DNA from: Bacteroidota bacterium
GTDB lineage: Bacteria > Bacteroidota > Bacteroidia > Bacteroidales > F082
Direction of reading: 5' to 3'
DNA: 64,000 nucleotides
Assembly: GCA_016845105.1 (NCBI GenBank)
Contig: JAERTF010000181.1
Span: forward strand, 1-64,000
In this document: positions 18,201 through 25,179 of the stretch, piece after piece
Position numbering within the stretch: the stretch's first letter is position 1
Layout of the letters: each line of letters opens with the position of its first letter
Notes under the pieces: generated by a model
Databases searched by the model: none
What the model was told of the DNA's origin: nothing
The model's input: only the letters and a program-made list of their open reading frames with translations
Made by a program: the position numbers and the translations under genes

Positions 18201-18906
18201 TGCCAACCGTAGATAGTCCCATTTCATCATTTTTTGGTGAAAAAGTTTGACCGCCATCGGTACTTTTGTATACACCCCATCCTTCGGCATCACCCGCATC
18301 ACGATCACCAGTACCGATATAAATAATATCGGGACTTATATAATCAATAGCTATTGATGAAACACCAAGTGTGGGTTGATTATCTGTTAGCGGTGTCCAA
18401 TTTTGCCCACCATCATCAGACCTCCACAATCCTCCTGCAGGGGCTCCAATATAAATTATATCAACATTTGTTGGATGAAAAGCAATTGCGTTGATTCTTC
18501 CATTACCCCAAAAATCATAAGGCGATGAAGGAAGTTGAATTGGGCCAATATTATTCCAATCACCTTCAAACAATTTGGTGTTTTTTTGATTATTAATAAA
18601 TTCATTATAAAGTTGAGCATCAAGACCCAATGGTCTGCGTGACCCATCAGGGTTAATCTTATGCATCATATACCATTCCCATCGTTTGAAGGGATTATAA
18701 CCACTTCCTTTTCTTTCAGGTCGGGTTGCCCAATACTTATTAAAAGCATCTACGGTTTCATAGAAGTTGGCTTCCTGATCCTGCATCATATCGATCCAAA
18801 CAGGATACTCAGATGGGTCTTTTGAAATTTCTGTATCTTTTGGTTGTGCAACTACAACAACTCCCAAAAGTAAAAACAGGTTTAAGAATAGTATCAATTT
18901 TCTCAT
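15250..18906 (-). CDS. secreted VPS10/BNR propeller protein with PKD domains and T9SS sorting domain
   Basis: A large surface or secreted protein of 1218 residues from the ATG at 18906, chosen because it gives a clean signal peptide ending near AQ; an in-frame ATG at 18930 is the alternative. Residues ~90-760 hold many repeats of the sortilin/BNR type (GGLWRSDDGG, STDGGQTF, SIDAGDSF, SINGGVSW). Two PKD domains follow (LWNFEGGTP, WHWSFSPD), then a jelly-roll-like segment beginning FAEDFSG, and a T9SS type A sorting domain starting near IHPNPASKQ. The function is probably polymer binding or cleavage outside the cell; no catalytic residues are recognised. A related but shorter protein is at 45913-48654. 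Confidence 0.88.
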   Translation of the reverse strand: MRKLILFLNLFLLLGVVVVAQPKDTEISKDPSEYPVWIDMMQDQEANFYETVDAFNKYWATRPERKGSGYNPFKRWEWYMMHKINPDGSRRPLGLDAQLYNEFINNQKNTKLFEGDWNNIGPIQLPSSPYDFWGNGRINAIAFHPTNVDIIYIGAPAGGLWRSDDGGQNWTPLTDNQPTLGVSSIAIDYISPDIIYIGTGDRDAGDAEGWGVYKSTDGGQTFSPKNDEMGLSTVGRLIIHPTDPKILYAAANSGIYKTVDGAEHWIRTQTGNMKEIVFNPANPDIIYASGGGNFYKSIDAGDSFIEITNGIPSASRGVIDVSLANPDYVYFFATSNSAYIGTYLSIDNGESFTLQSDSPNVMGWDCSGGSGGQAWYDLDIAVDPLDENVIYAGGINCWKSIDAGVTWSMVSNQTGNCGAYPVHADLHVLEWNPLNSKLYVGNDGGIWFTDDDGATWERITNGLAIGQQYKLGQSKLLQNHVTTGYQDNGISLFHTDTWIQSDMYADGMEAEMDNHDTTLSYGCMQYGRMYRMVDDKADKLIAGQGIGGINEQGNWITPFCQSENNPEVMFAGYQNLWRTKNLQQSSPSWTKISSNIGSGSVTIVEHSPANENIFYFVTSGNSFIKSENIMDASPTYTNLQSMLPGAGTITDIEAHPWNADIVYITRGPGIYKSINGGVSWEDITGGLPNINLNDLAYYNRNNVEGLYVGTNVGVFFKDEFMSDWFMFSQNLPAALLVTEIEIFHDPIDPLEDRVRASSYGRGLWGSPTYYYSPTADFEASETNIPAGCGIDFFDLSQGYPQSWLWNFEGGTPATSEVSNPVGIIFENEGVFEVSLTVTNPDGSDTKTVAGYITVVEGLLPTVNFTSNVSTQCSNAPVYLFDESEGCPTQWHWSFSPDNVSYLEGTTENSQNPVVNFGSVGMYSVTLSVSNSSGQSELIKENYLSIGGELLPFAEDFSGESFDAMGWEIENPDQSITWALTDAETPQGIIEGVSWINIFNYSQFGARDYMISPIMNFSGFDNIYMSFEYAYAERYAPSDSLIVSISDDCGITWAKVYANGPDGQGAFSTSEPTTDFFEPQSTEDWCVAGYGAECPIINLSEWAGNANMKIRFESYSRYGNNLYINKVDISNTVGLFNNISKDDNGFVIHPNPASKQVSIIVEDAGYNEVSVLDAHGRLLISESIINQSITLDISTLKAGIYFVRVDSESNSSTQKIIVK

Positions 18907-18946
18907 TTCCATAACTTTTAGTGATGACATTTATTACCAATAGTGA

Positions 18947-18978
18947 CAAAGATAACAACAATATGGGTGTATTGTCAA
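18947..18978 (-). promoter_or_regulatory. promoter TTG-N21-TATCTTTG for the propeller/PKD gene
   Basis: On the minus strand a TATCTTTG -7 box (18947-18954) has a TTGACA-type -33 element at 18973-18978, with 21 nt between the TTG and the box. This is the best full Bacteroidota promoter match in the window. The predicted transcript would start about 10 nt before the ATG at 18930 and 34 nt before that at 18906. Confidence 0.65.
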
Positions 18979-19107
18979 CATTATCTCACTGCACTATGGA
19001 TAATAAATAATTGATTAACACATTAATTAGGACAATAATGTTTAGTAAATTGCAAAACATGTCACAAAAATTGTACTTGTTTGTCTAATATAAAAGAGTA
19101 GCCATAA

Positions 19108-19608
19108 ATGGATTTTGAAAAGATATATTATAAGTACTATTCTGAAATCTATCGGTTTGCTTTCCGATTAAGCATGTCGAAAACAGACAGTCAGGATCTA
19201 TTACAAGATGCGTTTACAAAACTTTTTAAAATGACAAAAAATGGAGCAAAGTTGACTAATCCAAAGTCATGGCTTTACAAAGTTGTGCTTAATCAATGGA
19301 GGAATACTTATAACCAGGCAAAGTTAAGAAGAGATAAACTTAATCAAATGGACATGTACAATGATAATAGGCAAACACCTGAGTCTGATTATATCAAAAA
19401 TGAGAAACTAAAACTAACACTCGACTGCCTATCAGAAATTCAGATGAAAGACAAGGATATACTATTGCTTTATCATGATGGTTTTAGTTATTCTGAAATA
19501 GCAGATATACTTGAAATCAAGGAAACATCAGTTGGCAAAACTTTATCACGTGCATTACAAAATTTTAAACAAATACTTAAAACAACACAACATGAATTGT
19601 TTGAATAG
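19108..19608 (+). CDS. ECF-family RNA polymerase sigma factor
   Basis: A 166-residue sigma-70 family protein. Region 2 covers YYKYYSEIYRFAFRLS to LLQDAFTKLFK, and region 4 is DGFSYSEIADILEIKETSVGKTLSRAL, a helix-turn-helix that reads the -35 element. There are no regions 1 or 3, which is characteristic of the ECF group. The downstream anti-sigma gene overlaps its end by 17 bp, and a secreted propeller protein follows. It most likely controls an envelope response. The target genes cannot be told from this sequence. Confidence 0.92.
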   Translation: MDFEKIYYKYYSEIYRFAFRLSMSKTDSQDLLQDAFTKLFKMTKNGAKLTNPKSWLYKVVLNQWRNTYNQAKLRRDKLNQMDMYNDNRQTPESDYIKNEKLKLTLDCLSEIQMKDKDILLLYHDGFSYSEIADILEIKETSVGKTLSRALQNFKQILKTTQHELFE

Positions 19609-20068
19609 AATAGAATTACAAAGCTATTTCGACAATGAGCTGGATGTAACAATCAGTAGAAACATTAAAAGCCACATTGAATCATGCGAAATATGTTCAA
19701 ATATGTATGTTGAATTAAAGGATGATATACATAATACAGTTGATTCAATTTCTGAAATAGAAGTACCTTCTTTTGAAATACCTACAATTGATAGTCTTGT
19801 AAAAACCCAAAAATCAACTGATAGAACATATCGACTAACAAATTTTGTGAAAATAGCTGCTGCTATAGTCTTTATCATTGTTTCTTTAACAGTGGTCAAC
19901 AATTACTTCAAGCAATCTGAAAAAACCATTGAGAATGAATTATTAAATTATGAACTGGCCAATGAATCAGACCCAAATACACAATGGCATAATAATGAGT
20001 TTGTAGTAACACTAAGCGGTACCAATGGTGAAGTTATACTATCAGTAGTATTGGATAACAGTAACTAA
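19592..20068 (+). CDS. membrane-anchored zinc-finger anti-sigma factor
   Basis: I take the ATG at 19592 (158 residues), overlapping the sigma gene by 17 bp, since it yields the zinc-finger N-terminus. A cytoplasmic HIESCEIC motif gives the His-x3-Cys-x2-Cys of zf-HC2 anti-sigma proteins. One transmembrane segment lies at about residues 90-112 (KIAAAIVFIIVSLTVV), and the remaining ~45 residues would be periplasmic. It is expected to hold the ECF sigma factor inactive at the membrane until a signal arrives. The periplasmic part is too short for a sensor domain that I recognise. Confidence 0.85.
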   Translation: MNCLNRIELQSYFDNELDVTISRNIKSHIESCEICSNMYVELKDDIHNTVDSISEIEVPSFEIPTIDSLVKTQKSTDRTYRLTNFVKIAAAIVFIIVSLTVVNNYFKQSEKTIENELLNYELANESDPNTQWHNNEFVVTLSGTNGEVILSVVLDNSN

Positions 20069-20106
20069 TTAATAAAATTGAATTGTAAGCAATAAAAACT
20101 AATAAA

Positions 20107-21354
20107 ATGAAAACAGCAACATTAATTTTAGCAATGATAACCCTCTTAAAAGTGTCATTATTTGGACAGGATATTACTCAGCAATACAATAATGATCCTG
20201 TTAAACTAATTGCAATTGGGGATTATGCAACCAATAATAATTGGGATGAGGTATTTTCTGAACCTACCGATCCATCGTTTGCAAAAGAAATTGGAAACCA
20301 GAAAAATATTGCAGTAGCTCCAGACGGTTCAGTATTTATGAGCCATAAAACCAGACATGAAATATGGAAATTTGATAAAAATGGGAATCTTGAAAAAAAA
20401 TTCGGTCAAAAAGGTTACAAACCTGGCGAGTTTCCGATGATTCCTTTTATTGAAGGAGTTTTTGACAACAAGTATATTTATACTAGTGATGTTCATGGTC
20501 GATTGCAGTTTTTTGATTTTGAAGGTAATTTTATAAAATCAATACAACTTGATTACATGCCATTGGATACAAAACCATTGTCACAAAACAAAATTGCAAT
20601 TCTGGGTCATGTCCCATGGAAAGATCGAAAATCAAAAAAAGTAATTGCCATTAAAGATTTCAATACCGAAGAAGAAAATATTATCTGGTCAAAGTTTAAA
20701 GATAACAGTAAAGGCAGGATTATAATTGAAATGGGAAGTGGCGGAACAATGGGGTTCTCAGTACCATATTCAAATCCGAGTTTACGAATCGCATCATCAA
20801 AAAAAGGCAATCTAATAGTGGCGAATCCAGCTGATGGTATTATATCGATTTACAGCCCAGAAGGAGTTAAAAAAAATAGTTTTCCACTTAATATTGATGC
20901 TTTGAAAATTGACCAGGATGATATAGACGAATACTATAAAACTGGGAAAAAAAGAGTAGCTAAATTCAAAGAAAGACTTATCAGTTCTGGAAAATATAGT
21001 GATGCCGAAATAAAAGATATCGTGATCCAATACGAAACACAGTTAGAAAAGTTAAAAGATCAAGATAACTACCCTGATCATCTTCCATATTTTACAAATA
21101 TAATGGTAGACTCAGATGGAAATATTCTTGTTTTTGAATTCACCGAAAAAAGTGAAACGAATAAATTCAGGGTCTACTCATATAACTCCAATGGAGAATT
21201 TCTTAACAGATCAAGTTTTTTATCAGATAAATTCAATCTGAATCTGTCACCCAGTTCATTTATTTTCTATAATGATTACATATTTAATGTTGCAGAAAAA
21301 AAGACGGGAGATGGCTGTCTAATGAGGTTGGTAAAATTTAAAATTGGTGAATAG
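20107..21354 (+). CDS. secreted 6-bladed beta-propeller protein
   Basis: A 415-residue exported protein with a signal peptide at residues 1-21 ending in LFGQ. Repeated segments such as VAPDGSVFMSHKTRHEIWKFDKNG, FDFEGNFIKSIQ and VDSDGNILVFEF are typical of the NHL-like 6-bladed propeller family abundant in Bacteroidota. It begins 38 bp after the anti-sigma gene, so the three genes probably form an operon. The protein could be the extracytoplasmic input for the sigma/anti-sigma pair or a target of it. It ends 2 bp before the convergent hyuA stop. No enzymatic residues were recognised. Confidence 0.78.
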   Translation: MKTATLILAMITLLKVSLFGQDITQQYNNDPVKLIAIGDYATNNNWDEVFSEPTDPSFAKEIGNQKNIAVAPDGSVFMSHKTRHEIWKFDKNGNLEKKFGQKGYKPGEFPMIPFIEGVFDNKYIYTSDVHGRLQFFDFEGNFIKSIQLDYMPLDTKPLSQNKIAILGHVPWKDRKSKKVIAIKDFNTEEENIIWSKFKDNSKGRIIIEMGSGGTMGFSVPYSNPSLRIASSKKGNLIVANPADGIISIYSPEGVKKNSFPLNIDALKIDQDDIDEYYKTGKKRVAKFKERLISSGKYSDAEIKDIVIQYETQLEKLKDQDNYPDHLPYFTNIMVDSDGNILVFEFTEKSETNKFRVYSYNSNGEFLNRSSFLSDKFNLNLSPSSFIFYNDYIFNVAEKKTGDGCLMRLVKFKIGE

Positions 21355-21356
21355 AA

Positions 21357-22676
21357 CTAGCAATTTTCAACAACAATTTTTCCATTCTTAATTACTATTT
21401 TTGGACAACCGGTAGTTTTAACTCCCTCAAATACATTAAAGTCACAATTTTGATGGTGTTTAGATGCAGTAATAATATTTTCAGCATCTGGATCCCATAC
21501 TACTAAATCAGCATCAGATTTGGGTTTAATAACACCTTTGGCAGGAAATAAACCAAATAATTTCGATGCATTTGTTGAGGTAACTTCTACGAATTTGTTT
21601 ATGGATATTTTTCTAGTAAGAACACCATAAGTATATACTAAAGCAAGTCGGTGTTCTACTCCGCCAACCCCATTTGGAATGCTCCTAAAATCATTCCTAC
21701 AAATTTCTTTTTGGGATTTAGTAAAAGGACAATGATCAGTCCCTATCGTTCCTATTGTTCCATCACTAATGGCATTCCATAATGCTTCACTATCCTCTTG
21801 TTTTCTAAGTGGAGGACTCATTACATATTTCGAAGTTTCATCAAATTCCCCTTTATACTTTGTGTCATCTAAGATTAAGTATTGAGGACAAGTTTCTGCA
21901 AATACTGGTTGACCCTTGGATTGCGCGATACGGATATGATCTACAGATTCTTTGGTAGAAACATGAACAATATAAATTGGACACTTTTCTGTACTAGCAA
22001 TATCAATTGCTTTTCTAACAGCTTCCGATTCAGTTTCGGCGGGTCGGGATATGGGATGATAACAAGGTTCTATTTTTCCTTCATCTACTAAAGAATTTCT
22101 TAGCACATCAATTTTGTCACCTAATTCACAATGTATAAGTAGCAAACCACCTAACTTACCAACTATATTCATAACCTTCCTAAGTTCACTATCCGATAAT
22201 CCAATTGAATCTTTATAAGCCATGTAAACCTTAAATGACGAATAACCTTGTTTAATACATTTCTTGATTTGTTTCTCAAGATTATTATGCCATTCAACTA
22301 AACTAATATGAAAACTATAATTTGTTTCGGAAACTTTAGCTTCATCAATTCTACTGGATAATGCATAATCAAGATTTTCTCCTCTTTTGGGTGTAACAAA
22401 ATCAATAATAGAAGTTGTACCTCCATACAATGCTGCATTACTTCCTGATTTAAAATTATCTGAAGAATATCCCAGCGGTGTACTTAAATTCATATGCACA
22501 TGAGGATCAATACCTCCTGGCAGTACATAACAACCCACTGCATCAATTATTTTACAATTTTTGTTACCTGAAACTAAATTTGGTCCAACTTTGATTATGG
22601 TAGATTTATCAAGAAGAACGTCGTGATTTTCAATGGAATTTGAATTTACTACTTTACCATTTTTTATAAGGATCAT
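21357..22676 (-). CDS. hyuA: HyuA-type hydantoinase / dihydropyrimidinase
   Basis: A cyclic amidohydrolase (amidohydrolase superfamily) of 439 residues, opening hydantoin- or dihydropyrimidine-like rings. Zinc ligands are visible as HVHM in GGIDPHVHMN, the carboxylated lysine in SFKVYMAYK, His in HCELGD, His in VHVSTKE, and Asp in GTDHCPF. The pattern fits E. coli HyuA/YgeZ, which resides in the same gene neighbourhood as ygeW, ygeY and ssnA. It is the last gene of the minus-strand run from ygfK and starts 11 bp after the YgjV-like gene. The likely task is opening the imidazolone/hydantoin ring of a purine breakdown intermediate; this is inference. Confidence 0.9.
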   Translation of the reverse strand: MILIKNGKVVNSNSIENHDVLLDKSTIIKVGPNLVSGNKNCKIIDAVGCYVLPGGIDPHVHMNLSTPLGYSSDNFKSGSNAALYGGTTSIIDFVTPKRGENLDYALSSRIDEAKVSETNYSFHISLVEWHNNLEKQIKKCIKQGYSSFKVYMAYKDSIGLSDSELRKVMNIVGKLGGLLLIHCELGDKIDVLRNSLVDEGKIEPCYHPISRPAETESEAVRKAIDIASTEKCPIYIVHVSTKESVDHIRIAQSKGQPVFAETCPQYLILDDTKYKGEFDETSKYVMSPPLRKQEDSEALWNAISDGTIGTIGTDHCPFTKSQKEICRNDFRSIPNGVGGVEHRLALVYTYGVLTRKISINKFVEVTSTNASKLFGLFPAKGVIKPKSDADLVVWDPDAENIITASKHHQNCDFNVFEGVKTTGCPKIVIKNGKIVVENC

Positions 22677-22687
22677 ATTACAAATGT

Positions 22688-23308
22688 TTAGATATTCTTT
22701 ACAAATGAATTTTCTACATCAGAAACAAAACCAAGTTTTCGTAAATAACGATTATGATTTTCTGAACCTCCTTCTGCAATAATCTTTTTATAACCATCTG
22801 ATTTAAAGCTATCTTTTAAACGAGATAGCACGAATTTACCATTTTTATAATCACGATACTCCGGAACAGTATAGTCCAAACCAATTACAATGGTGTTGTC
22901 ATTTTTAACATGCCCCAAAAACACTCCTGCAACGGCCATATTTCTAAGTACAATAAAACTAATTGTATTCATTTCCGGTTTATAAACAAAATCGGGAAAA
23001 AACTTACTTATATCTTTTTTATGAAAATCAAGAAATTTAATAAGATACTTGTTATCGCCTCGTACTTCTAATGTATCGAAAAGATGTTTTTTTGTATAAA
23101 TTAATGATAGATAGTAAATATCAACTGCCACTATAAAACCATTTAAACCCATTACCGGAAATGCACCAATAAGATAACCGTAAATTGCAAAAGTAGAAGC
23201 TCCTATTAAATTGATCCATCTAAATTTTACAATAGAATTCATTGTCATGGACAACGCAATAATTCCTGAAGCAATATAACCTACCCAAAGTAGTATTTGT
23301 GATTCCAT
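22688..23308 (-). CDS. YgjV-like membrane protein with GNAT-like C-terminal region
   Basis: A 206-residue protein. Residues ~1-85 contain three transmembrane helices resembling the YgjV inner-membrane family (IASGIIALSMTM, NLIGASTFAIYGYLIG, GLNGFIVAVDIYYLSLIY). Residues ~90-206 are soluble and look GNAT-like (GLDYTVPEYRD, GKFVLSRL, GSENHNRYLRKLGF, the last resembling an acetyl-CoA-binding acetyltransferase end). It is tucked 11 bp upstream of hyuA in the purine-type run, so co-transcription is likely. It is conserved in type but uncharacterised; membrane signalling or acyl transfer are guesses. Confidence 0.6.
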   Translation of the reverse strand: MESQILLWVGYIASGIIALSMTMNSIVKFRWINLIGASTFAIYGYLIGAFPVMGLNGFIVAVDIYYLSLIYTKKHLFDTLEVRGDNKYLIKFLDFHKKDISKFFPDFVYKPEMNTISFIVLRNMAVAGVFLGHVKNDNTIVIGLDYTVPEYRDYKNGKFVLSRLKDSFKSDGYKKIIAEGGSENHNRYLRKLGFVSDVENSFVKNI

Positions 23309-23382
23309 ATTTTTGGTTGAAAGTTAGTTAGTTGATTGTTGTGGTCATAGTACTTTGATTAGTCCTGAAATAAGTTTTGAAC

Positions 23383-24663
23383 CTAAGCTTTTAACTTGTC
23401 CCATAAGCGATTAGCTTGATCCCTGGTGAATTTTAAAACTTCATCTTCATCTAAGCTCTGAATAATACGATCTTTTACGATAACCTTACCGTTTGAAATT
23501 ACATGTTGAACATGTTTTGATGTGAGGCCAAAAATAAAATGACCAAAAAAGTTATCGTCGTTTAACTCTGTTGGAGAATCGTAATCCAGAACAATTAAAT
23601 TATTTTCACCATCCCCCAAAAAACTATTATTGCTTAAATAATTATGAACCTTTCTGCTTCGATAATATGCTATTAAAAAATCTATATTATCGTTTGCCTG
23701 TCCTACAAAAAACGCCGACTGGGAGCTTCTCAGTAAATCACTATGCATTCCGTCGGTACCAATCATTATATTATCGCCTAAACCAACTGAGTTAAAATAT
23801 CCAACAGCATTATTTAAGTTACTTTCGGAATTTTGAACTACAAAAGCAGGAGATTTACCAATTAATGAACGTTCATTATTATTTATATGTATGCAATGAG
23901 CTAGAATTGTTTTCGAGGATTCTAATACTCCTGCATGTTTTAACCTCTCACCCACTGAAATATTGTAGGTTTCCTTACATTGTTTTTGATCAAATTTATC
24001 TTCGGCAACATGCATATGAATTCCGGATTTTGTTTTCTCCATGAGTTCAACAGCCTTCTTCAAGGTAGAGTCACCAACAGTGAAGGATGCATGTAAACCT
24101 ATCAATCCCTGATTATTCTTTAAATACTTCTCGGTTTCCTGCAATCCAAGCTCTGCTTTATCCAAGCCATCTCTATCAGTAATTTCATAGCATAGCAAAT
24201 GACTTACACCAACCCTGTCAAATGCCTCAGCAATTATTTCCAATGATCCATCAATAAAATTAGGGGAGGCATGATGATCAATGGCAAAAGTTACACCTGA
24301 TTTAGCGCAAGCAATAGCTGTTGCCAAAGCACTAGCTTCAATGGTATTTTTATCCAAAGCCTTATCAAGCTTCCACCAGATATATTTAAGTTTTTCTGGA
24401 AAATTATTAATTTGATGAGTAGGTGGAGGCATTCCACGTGATAATGCAGAATATGCATGATGATGGCCGATTGCAAATGATTTTGTTACAAACTTACCTT
24501 TGCAATCAATAACCACATCACTATCCGACAAAATGATATCATTGAAGTTATCCTTAAAAATTACACTACCTCTAAGACTTTCTTCAACAATAATATTAGT
24601 GTGAACTAAGAATAGCGTTCTCCAATCAATGAATGTTGTGTTTTTTAATATTGTTCGTACCAT
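23383..24663 (-). CDS. ssnA: SsnA-type amidohydrolase
   Basis: A 426-residue member of the ATZ/TRZ deaminase-chlorohydrolase branch. The metal-binding HHHAYSAL segment (as SHHH in SsnA proteins), the HASFTVGD and HMHVAED histidines, HCIHINN and the TDGMHSD aspartate are all there. The matching E. coli gene ssnA is linked to ygfK and xdhD. Recent gut-bacterial work assigns it to anaerobic urate degradation. It lies between the YgjV-like and S23 genes. The reaction is probably hydrolytic deamination or ring opening, but the substrate is inferred. Confidence 0.9.
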   Translation of the reverse strand: MVRTILKNTTFIDWRTLFLVHTNIIVEESLRGSVIFKDNFNDIILSDSDVVIDCKGKFVTKSFAIGHHHAYSALSRGMPPPTHQINNFPEKLKYIWWKLDKALDKNTIEASALATAIACAKSGVTFAIDHHASPNFIDGSLEIIAEAFDRVGVSHLLCYEITDRDGLDKAELGLQETEKYLKNNQGLIGLHASFTVGDSTLKKAVELMEKTKSGIHMHVAEDKFDQKQCKETYNISVGERLKHAGVLESSKTILAHCIHINNNERSLIGKSPAFVVQNSESNLNNAVGYFNSVGLGDNIMIGTDGMHSDLLRSSQSAFFVGQANDNIDFLIAYYRSRKVHNYLSNNSFLGDGENNLIVLDYDSPTELNDDNFFGHFIFGLTSKHVQHVISNGKVIVKDRIIQSLDEDEVLKFTRDQANRLWDKLKA

Positions 24664-24749
24664 TTTTAAAATAAAGTTAGAAGTTTGAAGTGAGAAGAGT
24701 AAAGATAATCATTAGTAAATACTTTTTTCGATTCTGTGCACCTAACATA

Positions 24750-25106
24750 TCAATTAATCTTCTTCTTAAATGCAATCATCATATTCATCAGATTGTATGC
24801 GTTTTCATAATGACTCTCAAATTCTGTATCTGAAATATAAACTCTTCGTTTTGCTTTGTGCAGACATGTAACAACTTCTGCAAGAGATCTAATGGAGTAT
24901 CCCATAAACCTTTTAAATTCAGGAGCCGATTGACTAATCGATACCTCAGAAATATTTAAAGCTATTGAATCTCCTGCTCTTAATATCTGAGAAGATAAAT
25001 TGCAGGTTTCAATTTTAGGAAATTTAACCGATAGTTTGTGTAAATCTTCTCCAAGATCCATTGCCTTTTGCCAAATAATCAGATTCTCAAATTTGAACTT
25101 CATCAT
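24750..25106 (-). CDS. four-helix bundle protein (S23/IVS family)
   Basis: 118 residues (or 117 from the second Met), nearly all helical, with the hallmark N-terminal FENLIIWQKAMDLGEDL and a central segment LRAGDSIALNISEVS, the usual LxxxAxSIxxNIxEG-like core. The C-terminal part LAEVVTCLHKAKRR is also typical. Members are encoded in 23S rRNA intervening sequences of some bacteria or as free genes in Bacteroidota; their function is unknown. Here it lies inside the purine-type run between the XdhD-like gene and ssnA with 73-86 bp gaps, making it a probable recent insertion rather than a pathway member. Confidence 0.85.
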   Translation of the reverse strand: MMKFKFENLIIWQKAMDLGEDLHKLSVKFPKIETCNLSSQILRAGDSIALNISEVSISQSAPEFKRFMGYSIRSLAEVVTCLHKAKRRVYISDTEFESHYENAYNLMNMMIAFKKKIN

Positions 25107-25179
25107 TGTTTATTTAGTTAATACATTATATCGTCTAGTAAAAACAAACACTTCAAACTTTACTCTCCTGGCTTCACAC

